Notes under the pieces: generated by a model
Databases searched by the model: none
What the model was told of the DNA's origin: nothing
Seen by the model: only the letters and a program-made list of their open reading frames with translations
Shown here: piece after piece, positions 53,554-62,523 of the stretch
Numbering within the stretch: the first letter of the stretch is position 1
Layout of the letters: each line of letters begins with the position of its first letter
Translations under genes and position numbers: made by a program
NCBI RefSeq assembly: GCF_040546685.1
Contig: NZ_JBEPOH010000001.1
Location: 558,001 to 622,000 of the forward strand
DNA from: Variovorax sp. OAS795
GTDB lineage: Bacteria; Pseudomonadota; Gammaproteobacteria; Burkholderiales; Burkholderiaceae_C
DNA length: 64,000 nt
Reading direction: 5' to 3'

Positions 53554-54885
53554 ATGAAGCACCCCCTCCGACGCTGGCTCATCGGCATTGCCGCGGTCTT
53601 GCTGCTCGGCATCGGTGCGCTGGTCTGGGTGGCGAGCACCCGTTTGCCGAGCGACGAGGAGGTGGCCGCGCGCGTTTCCGAGGCTTTCGAAAAGCGCTTC
53701 GGCATCGGACTGAAGGTCGGCGGCGCCCATTGGTCGCTGTGGCCCAGCCCGGTGCTGGTGCTGTCCCAGGTCGCCACCGAGCAGCCGCGCCCCATCACCC
53801 TGCGCCGCATCACGCTCCAGCTCAAGCTCAGGGCGCTGCTGCGCCGCGTGGTGGCCGTCGACGAGGTCGAGATCGAAAGCCTGGTGCTGCCGCGTGAATC
53901 GCTGCGCGCGTTCCGGGGCAAGGGGCCCAAGCCGAAAGAGGACGCGCCGCTCGTCACGCTGCCGGCGCCATGGGCGCTGGCGCCGGTCCCGCTCGAAAAA
54001 CTGCGCTGGCGCGATGTGGTCTGGATCGACCGGCGCGACATTGCGCTCGCCTACGATGGCGACATCGACTTCGACGCCCACTGGCGTCCGCGCCAGGCCC
54101 GCGTCGAACGCGCCGGCGCCTCGCCCCCCGCGCGGCTGCGGCTGGACCGCGAAGCCGGCCGTGACCGGTGGCGCACCCGCATCGAGGTGGGCGGCGGCAC
54201 GTGGAACGGCGTCTCGCTGTTCGAGCTGCTGCCCAACGACATGCTGCGGGTGTCGGCCGAGCTCGAGCCGCGGCAGGTCGACATCGAAGGGCTGGTGCAG
54301 GCCTTTGGCCGGCGCACCGCCGTGGCCGGCAAGTTCTCGGGCCAGACCACGCTGGTGGCCGAAGCCGGCGAACTCGGCGCGCTGGTGCGCAGCGTGCACA
54401 CCCGCACCACCTTCTCGGTGCGGCCCGCCACGCTCACCCGGCTCGACCTGGCCAAGGCCGTGGGCACCGCGGGCATCAGCCGCGGCGGCACCACCCCGCT
54501 GGACGAACTCACCGGCACCCTCGACACCCAGGGCACCGACGACGGCATCGTGATGCGCTACACGGGCCTCAAGGCGCGTTCCGGTGTGCTCACCGCCAGC
54601 GGCAACCTGAAGCTCTTCAACCGCAAGCTGGATGGGGAAGTGGCGGTCGACCTGGTCGATGGCGTGGTCGGCGTGCCGCTCAAGGTGGGCGGAACCATGA
54701 GCGACCCGGAGGTCTCGCTGACCGGCGGCGCATTGGCCGGCGCGGCGGTCGGCACCGCGGTGCTGCCGGGCGTCGGCACGGCGATCGGCGCGCGCATCGG
54801 GCAGCAGATGGAGAAGCTCTTCGGCGCGGACGAGCCAGCCCGGAAGGCGCCGCCACCCCGCAAGGCGCCGGGCGCTTCCCGCTGA
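53554..54885 (+). CDS. AsmA-family protein
   Basis: 443 residues. One N-terminal membrane helix (10-28) then an AsmA-like domain (VGGAHWSLWPSPVLVLSQV, LRRITLQLKLRALLRRVV) and an AsmA C-terminal part (LNRKLDGEVAVDLVDG-like). The end has a Gly/Ala segment (GGALAGAAVGTAVLPGVGTAIGARIG) and a basic Pro tail. AsmA proteins take part in phospholipid transport to, or integrity of, the outer membrane. Shorter than YhdP/TamB. Confidence 0.78.
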   Translation: MKHPLRRWLIGIAAVLLLGIGALVWVASTRLPSDEEVAARVSEAFEKRFGIGLKVGGAHWSLWPSPVLVLSQVATEQPRPITLRRITLQLKLRALLRRVVAVDEVEIESLVLPRESLRAFRGKGPKPKEDAPLVTLPAPWALAPVPLEKLRWRDVVWIDRRDIALAYDGDIDFDAHWRPRQARVERAGASPPARLRLDREAGRDRWRTRIEVGGGTWNGVSLFELLPNDMLRVSAELEPRQVDIEGLVQAFGRRTAVAGKFSGQTTLVAEAGELGALVRSVHTRTTFSVRPATLTRLDLAKAVGTAGISRGGTTPLDELTGTLDTQGTDDGIVMRYTGLKARSGVLTASGNLKLFNRKLDGEVAVDLVDGVVGVPLKVGGTMSDPEVSLTGGALAGAAVGTAVLPGVGTAIGARIGQQMEKLFGADEPARKAPPPRKAPGASR

Positions 54886-54914
54886 CGATTTTTTCCGCCG
54901 CGGTCCAGGTGGGC

Positions 54915-56720
54915 TCAGCCGCGCGGGCGGATCACCTGCGGGTCCGGCTGCGCGCCCGCATGCAACCGCGCGACCTCGGCCGCACGCCGCGTGAGCACGG
55001 CGCGCTGGTTGATGTAGCCCTTGTCGGTGATCTCGCCCGCATCGAGGTTCGGCGGCTCGGCAAGCACCAGCGCGCGCGTCGGGCATTGCGACGAACCCGC
55101 GCCTTCGTCCCGCAGTGCGCGCAGCACGTCGGCGATGCGCCCCGCCAGCGCCTCGGGCACGGCCTGCGGTGCGGGGAACACCAGCATGCCGATCTCGTCG
55201 CGGTCGTGGCCCGTGAGCACCACGTCCTGCGCGTGCGGCGCGAGCATCGACACCAGCTTGACGCGCAAGGTACCCACCGACACCCAGGTGCCGCTGGAGA
55301 GCTTGAAGTCCTCGGCCACGCGGCCGTTGAAGATCACGCCGCGTTGCGCCTGCTCGGCGTCGGCCAGGTAGCCGGCATCGCCGATGCGGTAGTAGCCCTC
55401 TTCGTCGAAGGCCTCCGACGTTTCCCGCGGCGCATGGCGGTAGCCGGGGAACACCGAGACGCCCTTGACGCGCATCTCGAGCTTCTGCCCGTTGGGAACG
55501 AACTTGAGTTCGAGCCCCGGCAGCGGTGCGCCGATGCAGCCGGCGCCGTCGAGCTTCCAGTGCGCCGAGGTGATGGCGGGCGAGGTTTCCGTCGCGCCCC
55601 ACGAGGTGGTGAGCCACAGTGGGCGCTCGGGCCGCACGCGCCGGGCCACCGCTTCGAGCCTCTGCCAGGTCGAAGGTGCGAGCGCGGCGGCCGCGTAGAA
55701 CGCCAGCCGCAGGCGCGAGAACACCTCGGCGGCCAGCGCATCGTCGGCTTCCAGGAACGGCAGCAGCATGTCGAAGCCGCGCGGCACGTTGAACAGCAGC
55801 GTGGGCTTCACCTCGCGCAGGTTGCGCACCGTCTTTTCGATGAGCCCCGGCGCGGGCCGGCCCTCGTCGATGTAGAGCGCGCCGCCGTGGCACAGCACCA
55901 TGTTGAGGTTGTGGTTGGCGCCGAAGGTGTGGCTCCAGGGCAGCCAGTCGACCAGCACCGGCTTCTCCTGCGTGAGGAAGCGCCAGGTCTGCGCCATCAT
56001 CTGCTGGTTGGCGCAGAGCATGCGATGCGTGTTGATCACCACCTTGGGCTTGCCGGTGGAGCCCGATGTCAGGAGGTACTTGGCGTGGGTGTCGGGCAGC
56101 ACCGCTTCGTAAGCTTGCATCACGGCCGGCGTCTCGCTGGCCTGCAGCAGTTGCGCGAAGGGCAGGGCGCCGGCATGCGCGTCGGCGTTGCGGCTGAACA
56201 CCGCCACCGCCTCCACGCCGGAGCCCGCGAGCGCGCCGCCGTACACCTTGGCGTCCGAGGCATAGATCAACGCCGGCTGCAGCGCCTGCAGCATGCCGTG
56301 CAGCCGCGACGGATCTCTTGCCATGCGCGAATACGCGCTCGAGAGCGAACACGCCGTGCGGCCGATGTGCATGGCCGCGAGCATCAGCACCGCATGGTCG
56401 ATCGCATTGTCCGAGAGGATCGCGATCGGCCTGTCTGCCGGCAGCTGCAGGTCGAGCAGCCCCTGCGCCACCGCGCCCACCGCGCGGCGCAGCGCGCGGT
56501 AGTCGAGCTTGCGCCAGCCTTCGCCGCTGTCGTCGCGCTCGGCGAAAGCCAGCGCATCGGGCGTCTCTCGCGCCCAGCGCTCGATCCATTCGCCGATGCA
56601 GCGCGCATAGGGCTTGAGCGCCACGGGCGACCGCAGCGCGAAGGAGCCGTCGTCGAAGTCGATGCGCACGGTGCGCGGCGGGGCGATCTGGCGCTCGTCC
56701 AGGAGGAAATCGTCTGTCAT
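54915..56720 (-). CDS. Feruloyl-CoA synthase-like AMP-binding enzyme
   Basis: 601 residues of the ANL superfamily. The P-loop is LLTSGSTGKPK, the adenylation motif TTSWGATETSP and the hinge FNGRVAEDFKLSSGTWVSVG. VDWLPWSHTFGANHN is typical of feruloyl-CoA synthases. It activates a carboxylic acid with ATP and CoA; the neighbours (dehydrogenase, BKACE) suggest a hydroxy or keto acid more than ferulate. Starts 1 base after the dehydrogenase stop. Confidence 0.83.
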   Translation of the reverse strand: MTDDFLLDERQIAPPRTVRIDFDDGSFALRSPVALKPYARCIGEWIERWARETPDALAFAERDDSGEGWRKLDYRALRRAVGAVAQGLLDLQLPADRPIAILSDNAIDHAVLMLAAMHIGRTACSLSSAYSRMARDPSRLHGMLQALQPALIYASDAKVYGGALAGSGVEAVAVFSRNADAHAGALPFAQLLQASETPAVMQAYEAVLPDTHAKYLLTSGSTGKPKVVINTHRMLCANQQMMAQTWRFLTQEKPVLVDWLPWSHTFGANHNLNMVLCHGGALYIDEGRPAPGLIEKTVRNLREVKPTLLFNVPRGFDMLLPFLEADDALAAEVFSRLRLAFYAAAALAPSTWQRLEAVARRVRPERPLWLTTSWGATETSPAITSAHWKLDGAGCIGAPLPGLELKFVPNGQKLEMRVKGVSVFPGYRHAPRETSEAFDEEGYYRIGDAGYLADAEQAQRGVIFNGRVAEDFKLSSGTWVSVGTLRVKLVSMLAPHAQDVVLTGHDRDEIGMLVFPAPQAVPEALAGRIADVLRALRDEGAGSSQCPTRALVLAEPPNLDAGEITDKGYINQRAVLTRRAAEVARLHAGAQPDPQVIRPRG

Positions 56721-56721
56721 T

Positions 56722-57669
56722 TCAATCGAGTCTGCCGGTGTCGGCCTTGGCGCGAATCAGGTTTAACAGCAGGATGTCGCGCGCGGCCTCGAGCTCGGCC
56801 ACGCGCCGGTCGCCCAGTTCATCGGCCACGCCTTCGGTCACCTTGGCCTTGAGTTCATCCGTCATCGACGGCGCGCCGAGGTCCTGCCACCAATCCTCGA
56901 TCGGCCCGCCCAGGTGCGCGAGCACATGCGCGATGCCGCCCGCGCCGCCCGAGAGATGCAGGTTCATGAACGGCCCCATCACCGCCCAGCGCAGGCCCGG
57001 GCCGTGCGCCATGGCGCTGTCGATGTCGGCCACGCTCGCCACGCCCTGGTCGACGAGGTGAAAGGCCTCGCGCCAGAGCGCGGCCTGCAGCCGGTTGGCG
57101 ATGTGGCCCTTGACCTCGCGCTTCACGTGGATCGGCCGCTTGCCGATCGCGGCATAGAAGGCCATGGTGCGCTCGATGGTCTCGGCCGAGGTGCGCTCGC
57201 CGCCCACCACTTCGACCAGCGGGATCAGGTGCGGCGGGTTGAACGGATGGCCGAGCACCACACGTTCCGGATGCTTGCACCCGGCCTGCACCGCACTGAT
57301 GGCGAGGCCCGAGGAGCTCGACGCCAGGATCGCGCGGGCCGGCGCCGCCTCGTCCATGCGGCGGAACAGGTCGGCCTTGAAATCCAGCCGCTCGGGGCCG
57401 CTCTCCTGGACGAAGTCGGCCTTCGCCACCGCGTCTTCGAGCCGCGCATGAAAGCGCAGCCGGCCGACCGAGGCGCCCTCGGCCAGCCCGAAGCGTTCGA
57501 GCGTCGGCCAGTGCGCGGCCACCGCCGCGCGCAGCCGCGCTTCCGCATCGGGCGAGGGGTCGGTGGCGTCCACGTCGAGGCCGCGCGCCAGGAAGAAAGC
57601 GGCCCAGCTGGCGCCGATGACGCCGGTGGCGACCACCGCCACGCGTTTTGGAGTCGTTTCCATCGGCAT
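56722..57669 (-). CDS. 3-hydroxyacyl-CoA / carnitine 3-dehydrogenase-like protein
   Basis: 315 residues. Rossmann domain (1-185) with VVATGVIGASWAAFFLARG: the first Gly of GxGxxG is Ala14, an oddity. HPFNPPHLIPLVEVVGGERT is the catalytic His segment of hydroxyacyl-CoA dehydrogenases, as in carnitine 3-dehydrogenase. With BKACE next door a carnitine-like route (oxidation, then cleavage of the beta-keto acid) is plausible. Confidence 0.83.
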   Translation of the reverse strand: MPMETTPKRVAVVATGVIGASWAAFFLARGLDVDATDPSPDAEARLRAAVAAHWPTLERFGLAEGASVGRLRFHARLEDAVAKADFVQESGPERLDFKADLFRRMDEAAPARAILASSSSGLAISAVQAGCKHPERVVLGHPFNPPHLIPLVEVVGGERTSAETIERTMAFYAAIGKRPIHVKREVKGHIANRLQAALWREAFHLVDQGVASVADIDSAMAHGPGLRWAVMGPFMNLHLSGGAGGIAHVLAHLGGPIEDWWQDLGAPSMTDELKAKVTEGVADELGDRRVAELEAARDILLLNLIRAKADTGRLD

Positions 57670-57673
57670 CGCC

Positions 57674-58666
57674 TCAGGAGTCCGCCGTGAAACCGATCTT
57701 CTTCACCAGCGGGCCCCAGCGCTCGGCTTCGACCTTCTGCGAGCGCGCCATTTCCTCGGCTGTGGAACCCTGGGCGATCAGGCCGACCACGGCCAGGCTG
57801 TCCGTCACCACCTTTTCCTTGATGGCGACGTTGATGGCGGCATTGGCAGTGGCCACCACGCTGGCCGGCGTCTTGGCCGGTGCGTAGAAGCCGAACCACT
57901 CCTCGGTGGTCAGCTCCGCAAAGCCCTGTTCGGCAAAGGTCGGCACTTCGGGCGAGAACGGCGAACGCGCCTTGCCCGAGGTGGCGAGCAGCCGCAGCTT
58001 GCCGGCCTTGTGGTTGGGGATGAAGTCGCCGCTGGGCGTGACCATGGCGGCAATCTGTCCGCCGACCACGTCGGTCACGCCGGGAATCGAGCCGCGGTAG
58101 GGCACGTGTTTCAGCTCGACGCCATTGTTGAGGCCCAGCAGCGCGCCGATGAAGTGCGGCGTCGATCCGGCCGCCGGCGAGCCGTAGCTGGCCTGGTTCG
58201 GGTTGGCCTTGGCCCAGGCGAGAAAGTCTTTCACCGTGCGCACCTCGGGCGGCACCAGCGGGCCGACCGCGAGGCCGTGGTGCATGACGGCGGCGATCGA
58301 CACCGGCACGAAGTCGCGGCCCGGGTCGTAGCTCAGCTTGCTGTAGATGTGCGGGTAGATCGACGTGCAGGAGAACGGCGACAGCGCCAGCACGCTGCCG
58401 TCGGCCGGTGCGCTCTTGAGGGTTTCCAGCGCGATGCGGCCACCCGCGCCCGGCTTGTTCTCGACCACCGCGGCATTGCGGCAATAGGCCGAGCCCGCGA
58501 GCTTTTCGCCCACGCGGCGCGCGACGCTGTCGCCGGCGCTGCCGGCCGGAAAGCCGTAGTAGATCTTGACCTGCTCGAGCGTCTGCGCCAAGGCGGCGAG
58601 CGGCGAGAGGGCGCCCAGGGCGGCGCTCGCGCCCACGGCATGGAGGAAGTGGCGGCGGGTGGTCAT
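57674..58666 (-). CDS. Bug-family extracytoplasmic solute receptor (TctC-like)
   Basis: 330 residues. Signal peptide with RRHFLHAVG (Tat-like) ending ALAQ. Mature part is a Bug fold: YYGFPAGSAGDSVARRVGEKL, VENKPGAGGRIALETL, and the Asp/Gly loop YRGSIPGVTDVVGGQI. It binds a carboxylate in the periplasm for a tripartite tricarboxylate transporter; no TctA/TctB genes are in the window, as is common for Bug orphans. Confidence 0.88.
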   Translation of the reverse strand: MTTRRHFLHAVGASAALGALSPLAALAQTLEQVKIYYGFPAGSAGDSVARRVGEKLAGSAYCRNAAVVENKPGAGGRIALETLKSAPADGSVLALSPFSCTSIYPHIYSKLSYDPGRDFVPVSIAAVMHHGLAVGPLVPPEVRTVKDFLAWAKANPNQASYGSPAAGSTPHFIGALLGLNNGVELKHVPYRGSIPGVTDVVGGQIAAMVTPSGDFIPNHKAGKLRLLATSGKARSPFSPEVPTFAEQGFAELTTEEWFGFYAPAKTPASVVATANAAINVAIKEKVVTDSLAVVGLIAQGSTAEEMARSQKVEAERWGPLVKKIGFTADS

Positions 58667-58709
58667 GAATGTCTCCTTGTTGTCGGAATCTGGCGGGAAC
58701 GGGGCCGCT

Positions 58710-59633
58710 TCAACGCGGCGCGAATTCGGGGCGCGGCCCGCCTCTGCGCGGCAGTCCCATCATCTGCCTGGCTTCGGTCGGCGTGGCGACTTCCATGTCG
58801 AGTTCATGGATAACGCGCACGATGCGCTCGGTGAGCTGCACGTTGGTGGCGAGCTCGCCCTGGCGGAAATAGAGGTTGTCTTCCAGCCCCACGCGCGCAT
58901 GCCCGCCCAGCAGCAGCGCGGCCACGTTGGCTTCCAGCTGCGAGGTGCCGATGCCGCTCACGCCGAAGATGCTGCCCTTGGGCAGCGTGTCGACCATCAT
59001 CTGCAGGAAGCGCGGCGAGTAGGGCATCGCGTTCTGGAAATTGCGGTGCACGTTCATCACCAGGTTGATGAAGTAGGGCTCGTCGTCATGGCCTTCCTCG
59101 ATCAGCGTGGTCGTGTCCTGCAGGATGTGCGTGGGGCTGAACACCTCCCACTCGGGCTTGATGCCGCGCGCCTTCATCCCGGCGGCCAGTTCGCGCCCCT
59201 TGGTGATCGGCGTGTCCATCAGGATCTGCCGGCCCTCGAAGCTCAGGTTCAGCGTGGTCGCGTCCAGCGTGCACATCTCGGCGCCCGCATCCATGCCCTT
59301 GATGCGCTCTTCCCAGGCAATTTCCCAGCGGTCGCCCGCCAGCGGCTTGACCATGTCGCCGTGCACGCCGCCGCCGGTGGAGTTGTTGATGACGATGTCG
59401 CAGCCGGCCGCGCGGATGCGGCTGTTGATGTCGCGGTACACCGCGGCATCGCAGGTGGCGCCGTCGTCGGGCCGGCGGGCGTGGATCGCCGCCACGCTGG
59501 CGCCGGCGTTCCAGCAGCGCAGCACGTCGGCCGCGATCTCGTCCGGCTGGGTGGGAAGGTGGGGGTTCTGCGACTTGTGCGCCATGCCGCCCGTGGGGGC
59601 GATGGTCACGATCACTTTGCGCTTCGACGGCAT
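58710..59633 (-). CDS. Beta-keto acid cleavage enzyme (BKACE, DUF849)
   Basis: 307 residues, TIM-barrel. [10 protein letters not shown] starts the barrel, [12 protein letters not shown] carries the metal-binding His, and [12 protein letters not shown] and [16 protein letters not shown] are family signatures. BKACE enzymes condense a beta-keto acid with acetyl-CoA to give acetoacetate and an acyl-CoA; 3-dehydrocarnitine is one known substrate. First gene of the operon and divergent from a Crp/Fnr regulator. Confidence 0.88.
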   Translation of the reverse strand: MPSKRKVIVTIAPTGGMAHKSQNPHLPTQPDEIAADVLRCWNAGASVAAIHARRPDDGATCDAAVYRDINSRIRAAGCDIVINNSTGGGVHGDMVKPLAGDRWEIAWEERIKGMDAGAEMCTLDATTLNLSFEGRQILMDTPITKGRELAAGMKARGIKPEWEVFSPTHILQDTTTLIEEGHDDEPYFINLVMNVHRNFQNAMPYSPRFLQMMVDTLPKGSIFGVSGIGTSQLEANVAALLLGGHARVGLEDNLYFRQGELATNVQLTERIVRVIHELDMEVATPTEARQMMGLPRRGGPRPEFAPR

Positions 59634-59776
59634 GCTCCGGGTCTCCTGGTGTCTTCTTTCATGAGAGGCGCGCTATTATTTTTGGAGGCGCAGGCACACT
59701 CAGTCATTGCGACGACATTTGGGCTCAGGGTTTACGCGGCGCGCGCCGCGCCCGGGCCATCGGGAGCTTTCTTTTC

Positions 59777-60484
59777 ATGCCCACGACGAAGCCGGCCATC
59801 CAGGCGGCATCGCTGACGATCCCCCAGCTGCTCGATCGCTCGGCCTGGTTTCCGGTGCTCGACGAAGCGGCGCGCGAACGCGTGCGCGACGAGATGCGCG
59901 AAGTCCAGGTCGCAGCCGGCGCCGCGCTGTGCCGCCGCGGCGAAACGCCGCTGCACTGGTACGGCACGCTCGAAGGCCTGCTCAAGTGGTCGACCACCTC
60001 CAGGGACGGCCGCTCGGTGACCTTCGGGGGGCTTTCGGTGGGCAGCTGGTTCGGCGAAGGCACGCTGCTGCGCGCGGCGCCACGCTCGGCCGACGTGATT
60101 GCGCTGCGGCCCAGCCGCGTGGCCCAGCTGCCGCTGGAGACTTTCGAGTGGCTGCACCGCACCCAGCGCGGCTTCGACCATTTCCTGCTGCAGCAGCTCA
60201 ACGAGCGGCTGCACTGGTTCATGGGCAACTATGCGGCGCACCGGCTGCTCGATGCCGACAGCCAGGTGGCCCGCGCCCTCGCAGGCCTGTTCCACCCATG
60301 GCTTTACCCGGGCAGCGAGCCGCACCTGCAGACCTCGCAGGAGGAGATCGCGAACCTGTCCGGCGTGTCGCGGCAGCGCTGCAATGCGGCGCTGAACCGG
60401 CTCAAGGAGGCCGGGTTCCTGCGCATCGAGTATGGCGGGATCACCGTGGTCGACCTCGAAGGGCTGCGGCGCTTCATCGAGTAG
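59777..60484 (+). CDS. Crp/Fnr-family transcriptional regulator
   Basis: 235 residues. Cyclic-nucleotide-binding-like N-domain (about 25-140, VQVAAGAALCRRGETPLHWYGTLEGL and GSWFGEGTLLR), then an HTH (SQEEIANLSGVSRQRCNAALNRLKEAG). No FNR-type Cys cluster, so not an Fe-S sensor. Divergent from the BKACE operon across 143 bases; likely its regulator. Confidence 0.87.
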   Translation: MPTTKPAIQAASLTIPQLLDRSAWFPVLDEAARERVRDEMREVQVAAGAALCRRGETPLHWYGTLEGLLKWSTTSRDGRSVTFGGLSVGSWFGEGTLLRAAPRSADVIALRPSRVAQLPLETFEWLHRTQRGFDHFLLQQLNERLHWFMGNYAAHRLLDADSQVARALAGLFHPWLYPGSEPHLQTSQEEIANLSGVSRQRCNAALNRLKEAGFLRIEYGGITVVDLEGLRRFIE

Positions 60485-60500
60485 CCGCCGCGCCTTCGCC

Positions 60501-60725
60501 TCACTGCGGCTTCTTCGCGCCCGCCGCCAGCCGCTTGCGGTACTCCGTTGTCGTGAGCCCCGCGAGGCCCCAGTCGTCGGTGTCGATTTCCTCGATCACG
60601 ATGTGCGTCCATTCGGGCGGCTTGTTCAGCACGCGCTCCAAGGTTTCCGTGAACTCGGCGATGACCTGCGCCTTCTGTTCGCGCGTGACGCCGTCGCGGG
60701 TGATCTTCAGGTTGATGAAAGGCAT
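60501..60725 (-). CDS. 4-Oxalocrotonate tautomerase-family protein
   Basis: 74 residues. The Met is followed by Pro2, the catalytic N-terminal base after Met removal, and the fold continues INLKITRDGVTREQKAQVIAEFTET with IVIEEIDTDDWG. The C-terminus is about 12 residues longer than classical 4-OT (62). Cytoplasmic tautomerase of unknown substrate. Follows the SDR gene by 28 bases on the same strand. Confidence 0.87.
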   Translation of the reverse strand: MPFINLKITRDGVTREQKAQVIAEFTETLERVLNKPPEWTHIVIEEIDTDDWGLAGLTTTEYRKRLAAGAKKPQ

Positions 60726-60753
60726 GGTGTGCTCCTTGGGTTGAATGGGGTGA

Positions 60754-61500
60754 TCACCACTTGCCCGTGCTCATGCCGCCGTCCACCGGCAGCACCACGC
60801 CCGTCGTGAAATCGGCGCTCGTGAGATAGAGCACGGCATCGGCGATCTCGCGCACGGTCGCGATGCGACCGGCGGGCGAGAGGCCGTTCAGGAAGCCATG
60901 CTGCTCGGGCGTGTACAGCGGCGTGTCGACGATGCCGGGCGCCACCGCATTCACCTTGACGTTGTGCGGCGCGAGTTCGAGCGCCAGCGCGCGCGTCGCG
61001 GCGTTGATGCCGCCCTTGATCAGCACCGGCAGCAGGGCCGGCACCTGCTGGTTCGGCTGCAGCGCGATGCTCGCGGTGATGTTCACGATGTGGCCCTGGC
61101 GGCGCGCGACCATGTGCCTTGCCGCAGCCTGCGAGGCGTAGACGAAGCCCTTGAGGTTCGTCGCCACCAGATGGTCGAGTTCTTCCTCGGTGTAGTCGAC
61201 GAAGGGCTTGGCGTTGAAGATGCCCGCGTTGTTGACGAGCACGTCGACCTGTCCGAAGCGTTCCACGGCACGGTCGATGAGCTGCTGAGCGGTGTCGCGC
61301 CGGCCGATGTCGCCGGCCACGCCGAGAAAGCGCTCCGGGTTGCCGAGCTGCCTTGCCGCAGCCGCCAGGCGCTCGTCGGTGCGCGCATTGGCGACCACGT
61401 TGAAGCCGCGTTCGAGGTAGGCCTGCGCGAGGCCCAGGCCGATGCCGCTCGAGGCACCGGTGATGACGACCGTGGCGGGGGTGTTGAGGGTGTCTTGCAT
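60754..61500 (-). CDS. Short-chain dehydrogenase/reductase-like protein lacking catalytic Tyr
   Basis: 248 residues. Rossmann motifs VVITGASSGIGLGLA and VLVNNAGI are intact, as is the catalytic Ser (VNITASIAL). In the active-site helix the expected YxxxK reads PVLIK, so Lys remains but Tyr is replaced by Pro. Relatives with this substitution exist, but the activity is uncertain. ATG 61500 begins the conserved sequence. Divergent from a LysR gene. Confidence 0.85.
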   Translation of the reverse strand: MQDTLNTPATVVITGASSGIGLGLAQAYLERGFNVVANARTDERLAAAARQLGNPERFLGVAGDIGRRDTAQQLIDRAVERFGQVDVLVNNAGIFNAKPFVDYTEEELDHLVATNLKGFVYASQAAARHMVARRQGHIVNITASIALQPNQQVPALLPVLIKGGINAATRALALELAPHNVKVNAVAPGIVDTPLYTPEQHGFLNGLSPAGRIATVREIADAVLYLTSADFTTGVVLPVDGGMSTGKW

Positions 61501-61605
61501 GTCGGTACTCCAGGGAGTTGAGGGGATGGATGAACTGTATTGATGACGCCGTCGGAGATAAATCACTAGACTTGCACTTCACTTGATACGCGGGGTAATC
61601 AATCG

Positions 61606-62517
61606 ATGCAGCGGCAGTTCGGCGACATCCTCCTGGGCAGCATCGAGTTGTTCTGCCTTGCCGCAGAAAGCGGCGGCTTCACATCCGCGGCGCTCGCGGC
61701 CGGCGTGACGCCCGCGGCCGTGAGCCGCTCGATCTCGCGGCTCGAGAAGCGGCTGGGCTTGCGCCTCTTCGTGCGCACCACGCGCAGCGTGCGGCTCACC
61801 GACGCGGGCCGGACCTACTTCGCGCAATGCCGGCAGGCACTGGCGCAGTTGGCCGAGGCCGAGCGCGAGGTCATGGGCCAGCAGATGCAGCCTTCGGGCA
61901 CGCTGCGCATCAGCGTGCCCACCACCTATGGGCACCACCGCATCCTGCCGCTGCTGCCGGCCTTCCGCGAACGCTATCCGGACATCCGGCTGCACGTGCA
62001 CCTGAGCAACCGCAACATCGACTTCGTGGAAGAGGGCTACGACATGGCCGTGCGCGTGCGCGCGCAGCCCGACTCCACGCTGATTGCGCGGCACCTGGAA
62101 GACGCGCAGCTGGTGGTGGTCGCCACGCTCAAGTACCTGAAGAAGGCCGGCACGCCCCGCACGCTAGACGACCTTGCGGCGCACGAGTGCATCCAGTTCG
62201 AGCTGCCCAGCAGCGGCCGCCGCATCTCATGGCTCTTCAGGGAGAACGGCAAGGACCGCGAGGTCTTGGCGGACAGCGCCTACAGCTGCTCCGACGACGT
62301 GCTGGGCGGCGTCACCCTGGCCAAGAGCGACGCGGGGCTGTTCCAGGCCTACCGCTTCGTGGTGGAAAAGGAGTTGGCCGACGGCTCCCTCGTCGAGGTG
62401 CTGAAGCCGTTCGCGGGCCGCTCGCGGCCCTACACGCTGCTGTACCCGGACGGGCGGCACGTGCCGCTGCGCATGCGGGTGTTCATCGATTTCCTGATGG
62501 CGCAGCGGGCCGCGTGA
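61606..62517 (+). CDS. LysR-family transcriptional regulator
   Basis: 303 residues. N-terminal HTH (GDILLGSIELFCLAAESGGF, then AALAAGVTPAAVSRSISRLEKRLGLRLF). The effector domain is of the CrgA/DsdC-like type, with RISVPTTYGHHRILPLLPAF. Divergent from the SDR/tautomerase pair across 105 bases, so probably its regulator. Confidence 0.9.
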   Translation: MQRQFGDILLGSIELFCLAAESGGFTSAALAAGVTPAAVSRSISRLEKRLGLRLFVRTTRSVRLTDAGRTYFAQCRQALAQLAEAEREVMGQQMQPSGTLRISVPTTYGHHRILPLLPAFRERYPDIRLHVHLSNRNIDFVEEGYDMAVRVRAQPDSTLIARHLEDAQLVVVATLKYLKKAGTPRTLDDLAAHECIQFELPSSGRRISWLFRENGKDREVLADSAYSCSDDVLGGVTLAKSDAGLFQAYRFVVEKELADGSLVEVLKPFAGRSRPYTLLYPDGRHVPLRMRVFIDFLMAQRAA

Positions 62518-62523
62518 GGCCGC

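Noticed and set aside
58101..58112. CACGTG followed by TTTCA, considered as a third parS
   Set aside because: The flanks do not form the GTTNCACGTGNAAC palindrome.
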